Source of the DNA: a bacterium
Lineage (GTDB): Bacteria > Pseudomonadota > Alphaproteobacteria > Rhodobacterales > Rhodobacteraceae
NCBI GenBank assembly: GCA_016124195.1
Contig: WGOE01000003.1
Span: 248,001-312,000 of the forward strand
DNA length: 64,000 bases
Reading direction: 5' to 3'
This document shows positions 42,681 through 52,600 of the stretch, one piece after another. Below the pieces are notes generated by a model that searched no databases, had not been told where the DNA came from, and saw nothing but the letters and a program-made list of their open reading frames with translations. Position 1 is the stretch's first letter, and each line of letters begins with the position of its first letter. Position numbers and translations under genes: made by a program.

Positions 42681-45600
42681 TCAGGTCTTGAACACCCGGT
42701 AGATGGCGGGAATGACCAGCACGGTCAGAAGCGTCGATGTCAGAAGTCCGAACAGCAGCGAGATGGCGAGGCCCTGAAAGATCGGGTCCGACAGGATCAC
42801 CACTGCGCCGATCATCGCGGCGATGGCCGTCAAGAGGATCGGCTTGAAGCGGATCGCCCCGGCTTCCACCAGCACGTCGATCGTGACGGCGCCGCCCTTG
42901 CTGTTGCGGATGAAATCGACCAGCAGGATCGAGTTCCGCACGATGATCCCGGCCAGCGCGATGAAGCCGATCATGGAGGTCGCCGAGAAGGGCGCGCCAA
43001 AGAGCCAGTGACCGAAGATGATCCCTAGGAAGGTCAGCGGGATCGGCGTCAGGATCACCAAGGGCAGCCGGAACGAGCCGAACTGTGCCACCACCAGGAT
43101 ATAGATGCCCAACAGCGCCACACCGAAGGCCGCCCCCATGTCGCGGAAGGTCACATAGGTCACCTCCCATTCGCCATCCCACAGGAGCGTGACCTTGCTT
43201 TCGTCCTTGGGCTGGCCGTGCAGGCTGATCGTGGGCTTGCCATTCGGCCAGTCCTGCTTGCTGATCTGGTCGGCCACGGCGAGCATACCGTACAGCGGCG
43301 CCTCGAACTGGCCGGCGAGTTCGGCCGTCACCATCTCGGCATCGCGGCCGTTGTGGCGAAAGATCGGGAACGAGGCGGGCTCTTCGGCCACATTGATCAC
43401 GTCGCCCAGTTCGACCACCCCCTTGGCGCCGGGCAGGACGTTGGCGGGGATCGGCGTGGTCAGGAAGCGTTCGTCCATCACGCGGTCGCCCTTGTCGCGC
43501 GCCACCTCCAGCGGAATGGGCTGGCGCCCCTCGCCACGGTGCGAATAGCCGACCGTCTTGCCACCGTTCAGGATCTGGATCGTGTCGAACACGTCCTGTT
43601 CCTGCACGCCAAAGAATTCGAGGTTGTCGGTCGAGATCGTGGCGCGAAGCCGAGGCGCCTGGACCCCGAAACTGTCATCGACATCCACCACGAAAGGCAC
43701 GGCGGCAAAGGCCTTGCGGATCTCGGCGGCGGCGGCGCGGCGGGTGGCGGCGTCGGGGCCATAGACCTCGGCCAGGAGGGTCGAGATCACCGGCGGGCCG
43801 GGCGGGGGTTCCACCGTTTTCAGGCTGGTGCCGGGCGGCACGGTCAGCTTGGCAATTTCTTGCCGGATCTGCAGGGCGATCTCGTGGCTTTCGCGCTTGC
43901 GGTCGCCCTTGGGCAGAAGGTTGATCGAAACCTCGCCCAGTTGCGGCTCGCTGCGCAGGTAATAGTGCCGCACCAACCCGTTGAAGTTGAAGGGCGCGGG
44001 CGTGCCGGCATGGGTCTGGACCGAGGTCACCTCTGGCATCTGCAAGACGACGCGCGCCACATCCTGCGCCACACGGTCGGTCGCCTCGACCGAAGAGCCC
44101 TCGGGCAGGTCGATCATCACCGACAGTTCGGATTTGTTGTCGAAGGGCAAGAGCTTGACGGTGACATCCCGCGTGTAAAGTGCCGCGAGCGAGCCGAAGG
44201 ACAGCGCCGCCGTAATCAAGAGGAAGGCCAGGCTGCGCGCCTTGGTCTTCAGGATCGGGCGGGCCACGGCATTGTAGCCGCGCTCCAGCCAGCTGCCGGG
44301 ATGGCCGCCATAGGTGTCATCAAGACCATGCGCCGCCATGTTGGCCCGGCCGGCGATCTTGACCATCAGCCAGGGCGTGATGATGACGGCCACGAAGAAG
44401 GAGAAGATCATCGCAGCGCTGGCATTGGCCGGGATCGGGCTCATGTAGGGGCCCATCAGGCCCGAGACGAACAGCATCGGCAAGAGCGCCGCGACCACGG
44501 TCAAGGTGGCGACAATGGTCGGGTTGCCCACCTCTGCCACAGCGTCCACGGCGGCGCTGACCCGGCTGCGACCATCCTTCATGCCCCAGTGGCGGGCGAT
44601 GTTCTCGATGATGACGATGGCGTCATCGACCAGGATGCCGATCGAGAAGATCAGCGCGAACAGGCTGACGCGGTTCAGCGTGTATCCCATGATCCAGCTG
44701 GCAAAAAGCGTCAGCAGGATGGTGACCGGGATGACGATGGCCACCACGATGGCCTCGCGCCAGCCGATGGCCAGCCACACGAGGCCGATGATTGACACCG
44801 TGGCGAGGCCAAGGTGGAACAGGAGTTCATTGGCCTTTTCATTGGCCGTCTCGCCATAATCGCGGGTGACGGTCACGGCGACGGAGTTGGGCAGAAGGCT
44901 GCCCTTCAGCGCATCGACCCGGGTCAGGACGTCATGCGCCACCACCACCGCATTGGCGCCGGCGCGCTTTGCGATGGCCAGGGTGACGGCGGGACTGCGG
45001 TCGACCGTGCCATCGGCGTTGCGCGTCAGGTTGGCGACGATATGTTCGCTGGTGTCCGGCACATAACGCACCGTCGCCACGTCCGAGACATAGACCGGCC
45101 GGCCGTCTCGCGTCGTCAGCAGAAGATGGGCAACTTCGGCTGGTGCAGTCAATGTTTCGCCGGCGACCAGATCGATCTGCTGGCCCTTGTCGCGCAGCTT
45201 GCCCGTGTTCATTGAACTGTTCGCAGCCGCGACCTTGCCGGCCAACTGCTGCAGGGTGACCCCGTAGAGCGCCAGTCGGTCGGGATCGGGCTCGATCCGG
45301 ATCGCGTCCTGCGCGTCGCCCACCAGATAGGTCAGCCCAACGTTTTCGGTCTTGGAAACCTCGGTCTGCAGGGCGCGGGCGATGCGGGTCAGGTCATTGG
45401 CCGAAACCTGCTCGCCCTGCGCCGAGGACAGGGTCAACGTCAGGATCGCCACATCGTCAATACCACGCCCGATGATCAGGGGCTCGGGGATGCCCAGCGG
45501 GATGCGGTCCAGATTGGCGCGCACCTTGTCATGCACCCGCAGGATCGCCTCGTCGGCATTGGTGCCCACGGCAAAGCGGGCCGTGACCATCGCGCCATCA

Positions 45601-45893
45601 TCGCGGGTCGAGGAATAGACATGTTCAACCCCGTTGATGCCCTTGACGATCACCTCCAGCGGTTCCGTCACAAGCTTGACCGCGTCTTCGGCCTTCAAGC
45701 CCTGCGCCTGCACGTGAATATCGACCAAGGGCACCGAGATCTGCGGCTCTTCCTCGCGCGGCAGGGCGCCCAGCGCCACAAGACCCGCGGCCAGCGCCGC
45801 CAGAATGAACAGCGGCGTCAGGGCCGAGTTGATGAAGGCCCGCGTCAGACGCCCGGCGATGCCCAGCGGTTTGGGTTCGCGAAGATCACTCAT
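42681..45893 (-). CDS. RND-family efflux permease (sulfide-operon copy)
   Basis: 1070 residues, the usual RND length, with 12 membrane segments and two large periplasmic loops. Conserved segments include GILVDDAIVIIENIARHW in the first membrane bundle and GIIVRNSILLVDFIRN in the second. Proton-driven inner-membrane pump. The start overlaps the upstream fusion-protein stop by 8 bases. Substrate unknown: the permease lacks the heavy-metal CusA/CzcA hallmarks I can see, and its place in an SQR operon suggests a sulfur-related or redox-related cargo. Confidence 0.92.
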   Translation of the reverse strand: MSDLREPKPLGIAGRLTRAFINSALTPLFILAALAAGLVALGALPREEEPQISVPLVDIHVQAQGLKAEDAVKLVTEPLEVIVKGINGVEHVYSSTRDDGAMVTARFAVGTNADEAILRVHDKVRANLDRIPLGIPEPLIIGRGIDDVAILTLTLSSAQGEQVSANDLTRIARALQTEVSKTENVGLTYLVGDAQDAIRIEPDPDRLALYGVTLQQLAGKVAAANSSMNTGKLRDKGQQIDLVAGETLTAPAEVAHLLLTTRDGRPVYVSDVATVRYVPDTSEHIVANLTRNADGTVDRSPAVTLAIAKRAGANAVVVAHDVLTRVDALKGSLLPNSVAVTVTRDYGETANEKANELLFHLGLATVSIIGLVWLAIGWREAIVVAIVIPVTILLTLFASWIMGYTLNRVSLFALIFSIGILVDDAIVIIENIARHWGMKDGRSRVSAAVDAVAEVGNPTIVATLTVVAALLPMLFVSGLMGPYMSPIPANASAAMIFSFFVAVIITPWLMVKIAGRANMAAHGLDDTYGGHPGSWLERGYNAVARPILKTKARSLAFLLITAALSFGSLAALYTRDVTVKLLPFDNKSELSVMIDLPEGSSVEATDRVAQDVARVVLQMPEVTSVQTHAGTPAPFNFNGLVRHYYLRSEPQLGEVSINLLPKGDRKRESHEIALQIRQEIAKLTVPPGTSLKTVEPPPGPPVISTLLAEVYGPDAATRRAAAAEIRKAFAAVPFVVDVDDSFGVQAPRLRATISTDNLEFFGVQEQDVFDTIQILNGGKTVGYSHRGEGRQPIPLEVARDKGDRVMDERFLTTPIPANVLPGAKGVVELGDVINVAEEPASFPIFRHNGRDAEMVTAELAGQFEAPLYGMLAVADQISKQDWPNGKPTISLHGQPKDESKVTLLWDGEWEVTYVTFRDMGAAFGVALLGIYILVVAQFGSFRLPLVILTPIPLTFLGIIFGHWLFGAPFSATSMIGFIALAGIIVRNSILLVDFIRNSKGGAVTIDVLVEAGAIRFKPILLTAIAAMIGAVVILSDPIFQGLAISLLFGLLTSTLLTVLVIPAIYRVFKT

Positions 45894-46893
45894 GGACAGA
45901 GCCTTTCAGCGCGGGCGCCTGCGGCAGGACGTGGTCTCCGACCTCCAGCCCCGACAGAACTTCGACCAGGTCGACGCCGGCAACCTGCTGATGCTGCCCC
46001 GGCACGACGGCGCGCATTACAGTGGCACCACCGTCTTCGACACCCACGAAATCAAGGCCGGCGAGGCTGGTCAGCGCGGTTGCCGGAACCATCAGCGCCT
46101 GCCGAGAGCCCGTGGGCAGCCGGACCAGCATACGCGCATCGACGAAAGTGTCGGACAGGCCGGGGATTTCGACATCGGCCACGACGCGCCCGTTCTGGAT
46201 CAGCGGATAGACGCGCGACAGGGTCCCGGTTTCGGCGCCGTTGGTGCCGGCCAGTTCGATCTTGTCACCCTGATGCAGGCTTTGGGCAAAGCGCTCCGGC
46301 ACGGCGACGCGCAAAAAGGTGCCGCCGCCGCCGATGGTGGCAATCACCTCGCCCGGCATCACGACGCCGCCCTTGGCGACCGGCACGTCCAGAACGCGAC
46401 CCGCGACCGGGGCAAGGATCGTGCCCTCTTTCTCTTGCTGGGCGATCACATCGGCTTGCGAATTCATCGCGGCCAGTTGCCCGTTCAGCACATTGACCTG
46501 GGTGCGCAAGGCGTCCAGTCCCTGCGCGGTCGCCACGCCCTGCTTGAGAAGATCCTCTCCCCGCTTCAATTCGGTCTGGGCATTGGCCAGTTGCGCTTCC
46601 ACCGAGCTTTTCTGTGCGGCAAGTGCCGACAACTGGAAGGCCAACTTTTCGTCGACGATCTGGCCAATGGGCTGGCCAGCGGTGACCAGATCGCCTTCGA
46701 TGACGCTCAGGTCTGTCAGCGTGCCGCCCAGACGGGCGCGGGCGGGAATGCGGTCACGGGATTCGACCTGACCGTAGACAGCTTTCCATTCGATCACCCG
46801 CGTGGTTTGCAATGCCGGGGCTTCAGCAAGTGCAGATGTCAGGGTCAGCGGTACTGCGGCGATGCCGATGGCCAAGGTCACCAAGGAGCGCAT
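45886..46893 (-). CDS. Periplasmic adaptor (HlyD/AcrA-type) of the sulfide-operon RND pump
   Basis: 335 residues with a signal peptide (MRSLVTLAIGIAAVPLTLTSALA). Barrel-sandwich halves flank a coiled-coil hairpin (FQLSALAAQKSSVEAQLANAQTELKRGEDLLKQGV), then beta-barrel and membrane-proximal domains. It has no lipobox. It is the promoter-proximal gene of the five-gene unit. An outer-membrane channel is not encoded here, so the complex presumably borrows a TolC-like protein from elsewhere. Confidence 0.9.
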   Translation of the reverse strand: MRSLVTLAIGIAAVPLTLTSALAEAPALQTTRVIEWKAVYGQVESRDRIPARARLGGTLTDLSVIEGDLVTAGQPIGQIVDEKLAFQLSALAAQKSSVEAQLANAQTELKRGEDLLKQGVATAQGLDALRTQVNVLNGQLAAMNSQADVIAQQEKEGTILAPVAGRVLDVPVAKGGVVMPGEVIATIGGGGTFLRVAVPERFAQSLHQGDKIELAGTNGAETGTLSRVYPLIQNGRVVADVEIPGLSDTFVDARMLVRLPTGSRQALMVPATALTSLAGLDFVGVEDGGATVMRAVVPGQHQQVAGVDLVEVLSGLEVGDHVLPQAPALKGSVHE

Positions 46894-46920
46894 GAGTCAG
46901 TTCCTCTTCTTATTGCTGAA

Positions 46921-46940
46921 CATATATATGTGAATATATG
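46921..46940. promoter_or_regulatory. Candidate operator of the SQR-RND operon
   Basis: CATATAT-N6-ATATATG inverted repeat, 28 bases upstream of the adaptor-gene start, in a very AT-rich patch of an otherwise GC-rich region. It is a plausible ArsR/SqrR-type binding site. The remainder of the 46894-47108 gap shows no gene. Confidence 0.5.
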
Positions 46941-47108
46941 AATTTGTAAATGGCTTTCTTGGGTCTGCTGCGGAGTGTCGCAGGTCTTCCATCCGTGCAC
47001 CCTTTTGCGCAAGCTTAAGCGCGAACCGGTTTTCCGGAATTGATCCATGTCATGGGGGCATTGCTTGGCGCCGTCGAGCAGACAGCGTCAAAGCCGCTGA
47101 ACCCCGGG

Positions 47109-47708
47109 CTAAGCGCCGGGTTTGCGCGCGACGAGGTCGATGAGCGCCGAAAGGCCCTTGTGACCCGCGCCTTCCGAAACCTCTGCCTCATAGGCATTCA
47201 GCCTGACGATCTGCATGTCGGCAAACTCTTCGGCAAGCAGGTCGCGCGTGTACAGGTTTTCGATCATGCGCGGGCCGCCTGTATTGTGCGCCAGTTGTTC
47301 GGGCGTGTAGCCGTGCAGAAGTACCAGACCGCCCGGCTTCACCGCGGCCTTCAGGCCGGCGAAGATCTGTCGGCGCAGCGGCGGGGCGGCAAACTGGATG
47401 AAGATCGCCACAGCCGCGTCATAGGGGCGTGCGGTCCAGTTCCAGCCCTCAATGTCAGCGACGTGGAAATCCACCGCAACGCCGCGTGCCTCGGCCAGTT
47501 TGCGCGCCTTGGCCACGCCAACCTCGGACCCATCCATCGCGCTGACCTTGTGACCCTGTTCCGCCAGAAAGACCGAGTTCCGCCCCTCGCCATCGGCTAC
47601 GCACAGAATGTTCTGAGCCGGTGGCAGATGCGGCGCCTCGCGCCTGAGGAAATCCGCAGGCTCGGTGCCGAACAGGTAGTCGGTCCCACTGAAACGCTCA
47701 TTCCACAT
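47109..47708 (-). CDS. Class I SAM-dependent methyltransferase
   Basis: 199 residues from ATG 47708. The SAM loop is ILCVADGEGRNSVFLAEQG, followed by acidic VSAMDGSEVGVAKA and DFHVADIEGW. It is TehB/thiopurine-methyltransferase-like in size. The start overlaps the stop of the tetR gene by 11 bases, so it is co-translated with the regulator and may modify the drug that the neighbouring RND pump exports. That link is inference. Confidence 0.85.
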   Translation of the reverse strand: MWNERFSGTDYLFGTEPADFLRREAPHLPPAQNILCVADGEGRNSVFLAEQGHKVSAMDGSEVGVAKARKLAEARGVAVDFHVADIEGWNWTARPYDAAVAIFIQFAAPPLRRQIFAGLKAAVKPGGLVLLHGYTPEQLAHNTGGPRMIENLYTRDLLAEEFADMQIVRLNAYEAEVSEGAGHKGLSALIDLVARKPGA

Positions 47709-48339
47709 GATCTTCTCCCGCAATTGGGCCGGGCGCATCCATCCGGCGCGGCAGCGAAAACAACAGGCGATCCGAGGCGAGCGCCAAGATCTGGCCAACC
47801 TCGATCGCGTCGGAAATCTTGGCATAGTCGCCATCGATCGTAAGGCCGGTGGCCCCATGTACCAAGGTCCAAAGTTGCAGCGCGATCAGCATCGCGTCGC
47901 CTTGCACCCGGTTGAGCCGGCAAAAGGTGACGACCTCTTCGACGACAAAGCCGAAGCAGCTTTTGCCCCGCTGCACCACGATATGGTCCGGCGCAGTGTC
48001 GGCCTTCTGGCCGAACATCATGCGAAAGAGCGCAGGCTCTGCCATGGCAAACTTCAGGTAGGTGTGGCCCAGCGCCAGAATGCGCTGCGGCGAGCCTGCG
48101 GGTTCCGCCGTGGCGGCGGCGGCCATTCCGGCGGTCAGATCATCGAAGCCCTGGGCGAGCACCTCATCGAGGATCTCATGCTTGTCGGCGAAATGCCGAT
48201 AGGGGGCCGCGGTCGAAACCCCGGCCCGACGGCAAGCATCCGACAGGCTGAAGCCATCGTCACCTTTTTCGCGCACCAGGGCCCTGGCAGCGTCGATCAA
48301 CGCCTGCCGCAATTCGCCGTGGTGATAGGACTTCTTCAC
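47698..48339 (-). CDS. TetR-family transcriptional repressor
   Basis: 213 residues from GTG 48339 (MKKSYHHGELRQALIDAARALVREKG); the frame continues upstream through the operators, where no regulator sequence is seen. The helix-turn-helix FSLSDACRRAGVSTAAPYRHFADKHEIL and the C-terminal WHG-type region (QLWTLVHGATGLTIDGDY) are clear. It is divergent from an RND adaptor-pump pair across a gap with two identical-arm palindromes, the expected control of that pump. Confidence 0.92.
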   Translation of the reverse strand: MKKSYHHGELRQALIDAARALVREKGDDGFSLSDACRRAGVSTAAPYRHFADKHEILDEVLAQGFDDLTAGMAAAATAEPAGSPQRILALGHTYLKFAMAEPALFRMMFGQKADTAPDHIVVQRGKSCFGFVVEEVVTFCRLNRVQGDAMLIALQLWTLVHGATGLTIDGDYAKISDAIEVGQILALASDRLLFSLPRRMDAPGPIAGEDHVE

Positions 48340-48415
48340 AAACGCCCCCTTCGTGGTGCCGTGCCTTTCTAGGGCGGCTGCGGGCCTGTGCCAATGGCAG
48401 GTTTTCCGGCTTGCC

Positions 48416-48434
48416 ATGTTAGTAAGTCTAACAT
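48416..48434. promoter_or_regulatory. TetR operator copy 1
   Basis: ATGTTAG-TAAGT-CTAACAT, a 19-bp palindrome with perfect 7-bp arms in the tetR/adaptor gap. Confidence 0.75.
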
Positions 48435-48453
48435 ATGTTAGGCGCACTAACAT
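48435..48453. promoter_or_regulatory. TetR operator copy 2
   Basis: ATGTTAG-GCGCA-CTAACAT, with the same arms as copy 1, directly abutting it but with a different spacer. Two adjacent dimers could bind on one or on opposite faces. Confidence 0.75.
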
Positions 48454-48487
48454 AGCAAGGCTTGAGTCGCTGCTTGCGGAGGACCAC

Positions 48488-49618
48488 ATGGCGCGCAAAA
48501 TCAGAAACACTGTTTGGGCGGCATGCGGTCTGGGCATGGCCGCGATTGTCAGCGCGGCCTATCTGTCACGGGATCAGGTTGCGGCTTTGGCAGCCCAACC
48601 GCAGACGGTTGAGCCGGCGAGGCCCGCCCAACCGGTGCGAGCCAGCATCATCGCGTTGCAGCCCTTTGCGAAAAACCGTCACTACACAGGCATAATCCGG
48701 CCGCGCCATCAAAGCGCGCTGGGGTTTCGCGTGGCGGGCAAGGTCCTTAGGCGGTTGGTCGATACGGGCGACAGGGTGCGCGCCGGACAGCCCCTTGCCA
48801 TGCTGGACGACACCGACGCCCGGCTTGCCCTCGCCGCAGCCGAGGCCGAGGTTCAGGCCGCAACGACGAACCTGATCCGCGCCAGGGCCGCCGCTGATCG
48901 CAGCGCCCATCTGTTGGCCACAGGCTTTCTGTCTCAGGCCGGCGTCGACAGCGCCGACAGCGACGCCGCCGAGGCGCGCGCCCGGCTGGACCGCGCCACC
49001 CGGTCGCGCGATCTGGCGCGCAACCAGATGACCTACACCACTCTCTTGGCCGACTCTGATGGCGTCGTGACCGGCACAAGCGCGGATGCGGGCCAGGTTC
49101 TGAATGTCGGGCAGCCCATCGTCACCCTGGCCAGCACCGACGCGCTGGAGGTGGAATTCGCCGTGCCCGAACAAAAGCGGGCCGACCTTGACGGGGCCAG
49201 CGCCAGCGCCACCCCCTGGGGTGCGGAGGATCGCCGATATGCCCTGACCCTGCGCGAAGTCTCGCCCGACGTGGACCCGGCCTCGCGCACTTATCGGGTC
49301 AGGATGTCGATCACCGCGCCAGACGCCCAGCTTTCCCTCGGCCGCACGATGACGGTCGAGCTTGCCTCCGGCCCCGAGCAGCCTGTCATCGCCGTGCCGC
49401 TCGCCGCCATTCTGAACGAGGGCAAGGGACCGGTGGTCTGGCGCATCGAAGGGTCGCTGGTTGCGCCGGTCGATGTGACGATCGTGGCGCTGGACCAGAG
49501 CCGTGCGCTGATCCGGGGGAATCTGGCGCCGGGTGACCGGATCGTCAGCCTTGGCGCGCAAAAGATCGACCCAGCTCGCCCGGTGCGCGTGGTCGAAACC
49601 AGCGCGATTGCGGAGTAG
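48488..49618 (+). CDS. Periplasmic adaptor of the TetR-controlled RND pump
   Basis: 376 residues from ATG 48488 with GGAGG just upstream. An N-terminal signal-anchor segment is followed by HYTGIIRPRHQSALGFRVAGKVLRRLVDTGDRVRAGQPLAMLDDTD, the classic RND adaptor start. A coiled-coil hairpin and beta domains follow. The RND permease starts 3 bases after its stop. Confidence 0.92.
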   Translation: MARKIRNTVWAACGLGMAAIVSAAYLSRDQVAALAAQPQTVEPARPAQPVRASIIALQPFAKNRHYTGIIRPRHQSALGFRVAGKVLRRLVDTGDRVRAGQPLAMLDDTDARLALAAAEAEVQAATTNLIRARAAADRSAHLLATGFLSQAGVDSADSDAAEARARLDRATRSRDLARNQMTYTTLLADSDGVVTGTSADAGQVLNVGQPIVTLASTDALEVEFAVPEQKRADLDGASASATPWGAEDRRYALTLREVSPDVDPASRTYRVRMSITAPDAQLSLGRTMTVELASGPEQPVIAVPLAAILNEGKGPVVWRIEGSLVAPVDVTIVALDQSRALIRGNLAPGDRIVSLGAQKIDPARPVRVVETSAIAE

Positions 49619-49621
49619 ATC

Positions 49622-52600
49622 ATGCGCAGGTTCAACCTTTCGCTGTGGTCGGTCAGCAACCGCGCCGTGACCCTGTTCCTGATCCTGATCGCCCTCGCCG
49701 GCGGCGCCTATGCCTATATCAACCTCGGTCGCGCCGAAGACCCGACCTTCACCATCAAGACCATGGTCGTGCAGGCCGTCTGGCCCGGCGCCACGGCGCA
49801 GGAGATGCAAGACCTCGTCGCCGAACCGATGGAAAAGCGCATCGAGGAACTGGCAGAACTGGACTACGTCCGCACCTATTCGCGGCCCGGTGCCACCGTG
49901 CTTCAGGTTCAGCTGAAGGATTCCGTGCATGGCGCCGCCGCGTCCGAAGCCTGGTATCAGGTCCGCAAGAAGATCGGCGATCTGCGACCCAACCTGCCCG
50001 ATGGCCTGATCGGGCCCTTCTTCAATGACGAATACGGCGATGTCTTCTCGGCCATATACCTTCTGACAGGTCAGGGGCTCAGCCGGGCCGACCTGAAAAC
50101 CTATGCCGAGAACCTGCAAAAACGCCTGCTGCGGGTCGAGGATGCCGCCAAGGTCGCCCTGATCGGCGACGTGAAGGAGAAGATCTATGTCGAGATCAGC
50201 CCGACCCGGCTTGCCACACTTGGCCTGTCGCCGAAGGTGATCTTCGATGCGATCTCCCGGCAGAATGCCGTGACCGCGGCGGGAGCCTATGCGACCTCGG
50301 CCGATGCGATCCAGGTTCGGGTCAGCGGCGCGCCTGGCAGTCTGCAGGCCCTGCGCGACCTGCCCATCGCCTCGGGCGGTCAGGTGTTTCGGCTGGGCGA
50401 CATCGCCGACCTGCGCCGCGCTTACGAGGACCCGCCCACCTATCTGGCCTTTCTGAACGGGGCCGAGACCGTCGGCGTGGGCGTGACAATGGCGGATGGC
50501 GCGAACGTCGTCCGCCTCGGGGCCGCGCTGAAAGCCGAAGTCGCTGCCTTCAAGGCCGATCTGCCAGTCGGGGTCGAGGTCACCCAGGTCTCGGATCAGG
50601 CCGATGTCGTCTCGACCGCGTTTGAAGAGTTCATCCACGCCTTTGTCGAGGCGCTGGTCATCGTATTGGCCGTGTCCTTCCTGACCTTGGGTCTGCGGAC
50701 CGGCATCGTTGTTGCCCTTTCGGTGCCGATTGTGCTGGCGGTGGTCTTTACCCTCATGCTGACGATGGGGCTGAACTTTGACCGCATCACTCTGGGCGCG
50801 CTGATCATCGCGCTTGGGCTGTTGGTCGATGACGCGATCATCTCGGTCGAAATGATGATCGTCAAGATCGAGCAGGGCTTTGACCGCCTCGCCGCCGCCT
50901 CGGCCGCCTGGGAGAGCACGGCCTTTCCCATGCTGACCGGCACGCTGGTCACAGCGGCGGGCTTCCTGCCGGTTGGTCTGGCGAAATCGACCTCGGGCGA
51001 ATATGCCGGCAACATCTTCTGGGTCGTCGGCCTTGCGCTGATCGTTTCGTGGTTCGTCGCGGTGATCGTCACGCCCTATCTGGGTTTTGTCCTCTTGCCC
51101 AAGGCCCGCGTGGCCCATCGTGACAGCTATGACAGCAGGACCTATCGGGTGCTGCGCCGTCTGATCAATGCCGCGCTAAAGGCGCGTTGGCTGGTCATCG
51201 GGTTGACGGTCGCGGCGTTGCTTGCGGCCGGTCTGGGCATGGGTTTCGTGCAGCAGCAGTTCTTTCCGACCTCGGCACGACCCGAATTGTTCATCGAAAC
51301 CCGCATGCCGGAAGGTTCCGCCATCGAGACCACTGCCAAGGCCGTCCTCGCCGCCGAGGCTCTGGTCAAGGGCGACCCGGATGTGCGTTATGTCTCGACA
51401 TATGTCGGGGCCGGATCGCCCCGATTTTTCTTTGCGTTGAACCCGGCGCTGCCCGATCCCAGCTTTGCCCTGACCGTGATCATGGCCAAGGACGCCGCCG
51501 CCCGAGACCGCCTGCGCGCCAGGATCGAGGCCGCCGTGGCCGCAGGCGCCGTGCCGCAGGCGCGGGTGCGTGTCGATCAGATCGTCTTTGGCCCGCCGGT
51601 CGGCTTTCCGGTGCAGTTTCGCGTGATAGGCCCCGACCCCCTGCAGGTGCGCCAGATCGCCGAACGGGTGCGCGCCGTCATGGATGCCAATCCCCACACG
51701 ATAGAGCCGCAACTCGACTGGAACGAACAGGCCAAGACCCTGCAGGTCGTGCTGGACCAGGACCGCATTCGTGCGCTTGGGCTGAACACGCAGGACGTCG
51801 CCGACGCGCTCCGGACCCTTCTGTCCGGCGTGACCGTCACGCAGTATCGCGAAGGCACCAACCTGATCGACGTTGTTCTGCGCGCCCCCGCGGCCGACAG
51901 GTCAGACCCGGCCCGGCTTGGCGACCTGACGCTTTTGCTGCCGGGCGGTGCGGCCGTGCCGCTGACCCAGCTTGCCCACATCACCTATGGGTTTGAAGAG
52001 CCGATCCTGTGGCGGCGCAACCGGGACATGGCGCTGACCGTGCGCGCCGACATCGTGCCGGGCGTCCAAGCTCCTACAGTTTCCGCCGAAATAGAGCCGC
52101 TTCTGGCGCCGATCGTCAAGACCCTGCCGGCCGGTTACCGGATCGAGACCGGCGGCGCGGTCGAGGAAAGCGCCAAGGCCAACATCGCATTGTTCAAGGT
52201 CTTTCCGCTGATGTTCGTCGTGATGCTGACCTTGCTCATGCTGCAGCTCAAGAGTTTTTCCAAGCTGTTCCTGGTGTTCCTGACGGCGCCGCTTGGCCTG
52301 ATCGGCGCGGTCGGCGCGCTTTTGATCTTCAACGCTCCATTCGGCTTTGTGGCCCTGCTGGGGGTGATCGCCCTGGCCGGCATGATCATGCGCAACACGG
52401 TCATCCTGGTGGATCAGATCGACCATGACCTCGCGGCGGGTGCCGCGCCCTGGCAGGCCATCGTCGAAAGCACCGTCCGGCGGGCGAGGCCGGTAGTGCT
52501 GACCGCTCTGGCCGCAATCCTGGCGATGATCCCCTTGGCGCGGTCGGTGTTCTGGGGCCCGATGGCCCTGTCGATCATGGGCGGGCTGATCGTGGCGACC

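Noticed and set aside
46990-47060. GCGCGAACCGGTTTTCCGG segment resembling intergenic repeats of alphaproteobacteria
   Set aside because: Only one copy was noticed in the window, so it cannot be called a repeat from this sequence alone.
48566-51118. 850-codon minus-strand frame opposite the adaptor and RND genes
   Set aside because: Antisense shadow; low-complexity Arg/Gln/Asp/His-rich sequence, no ribosome site or domain.
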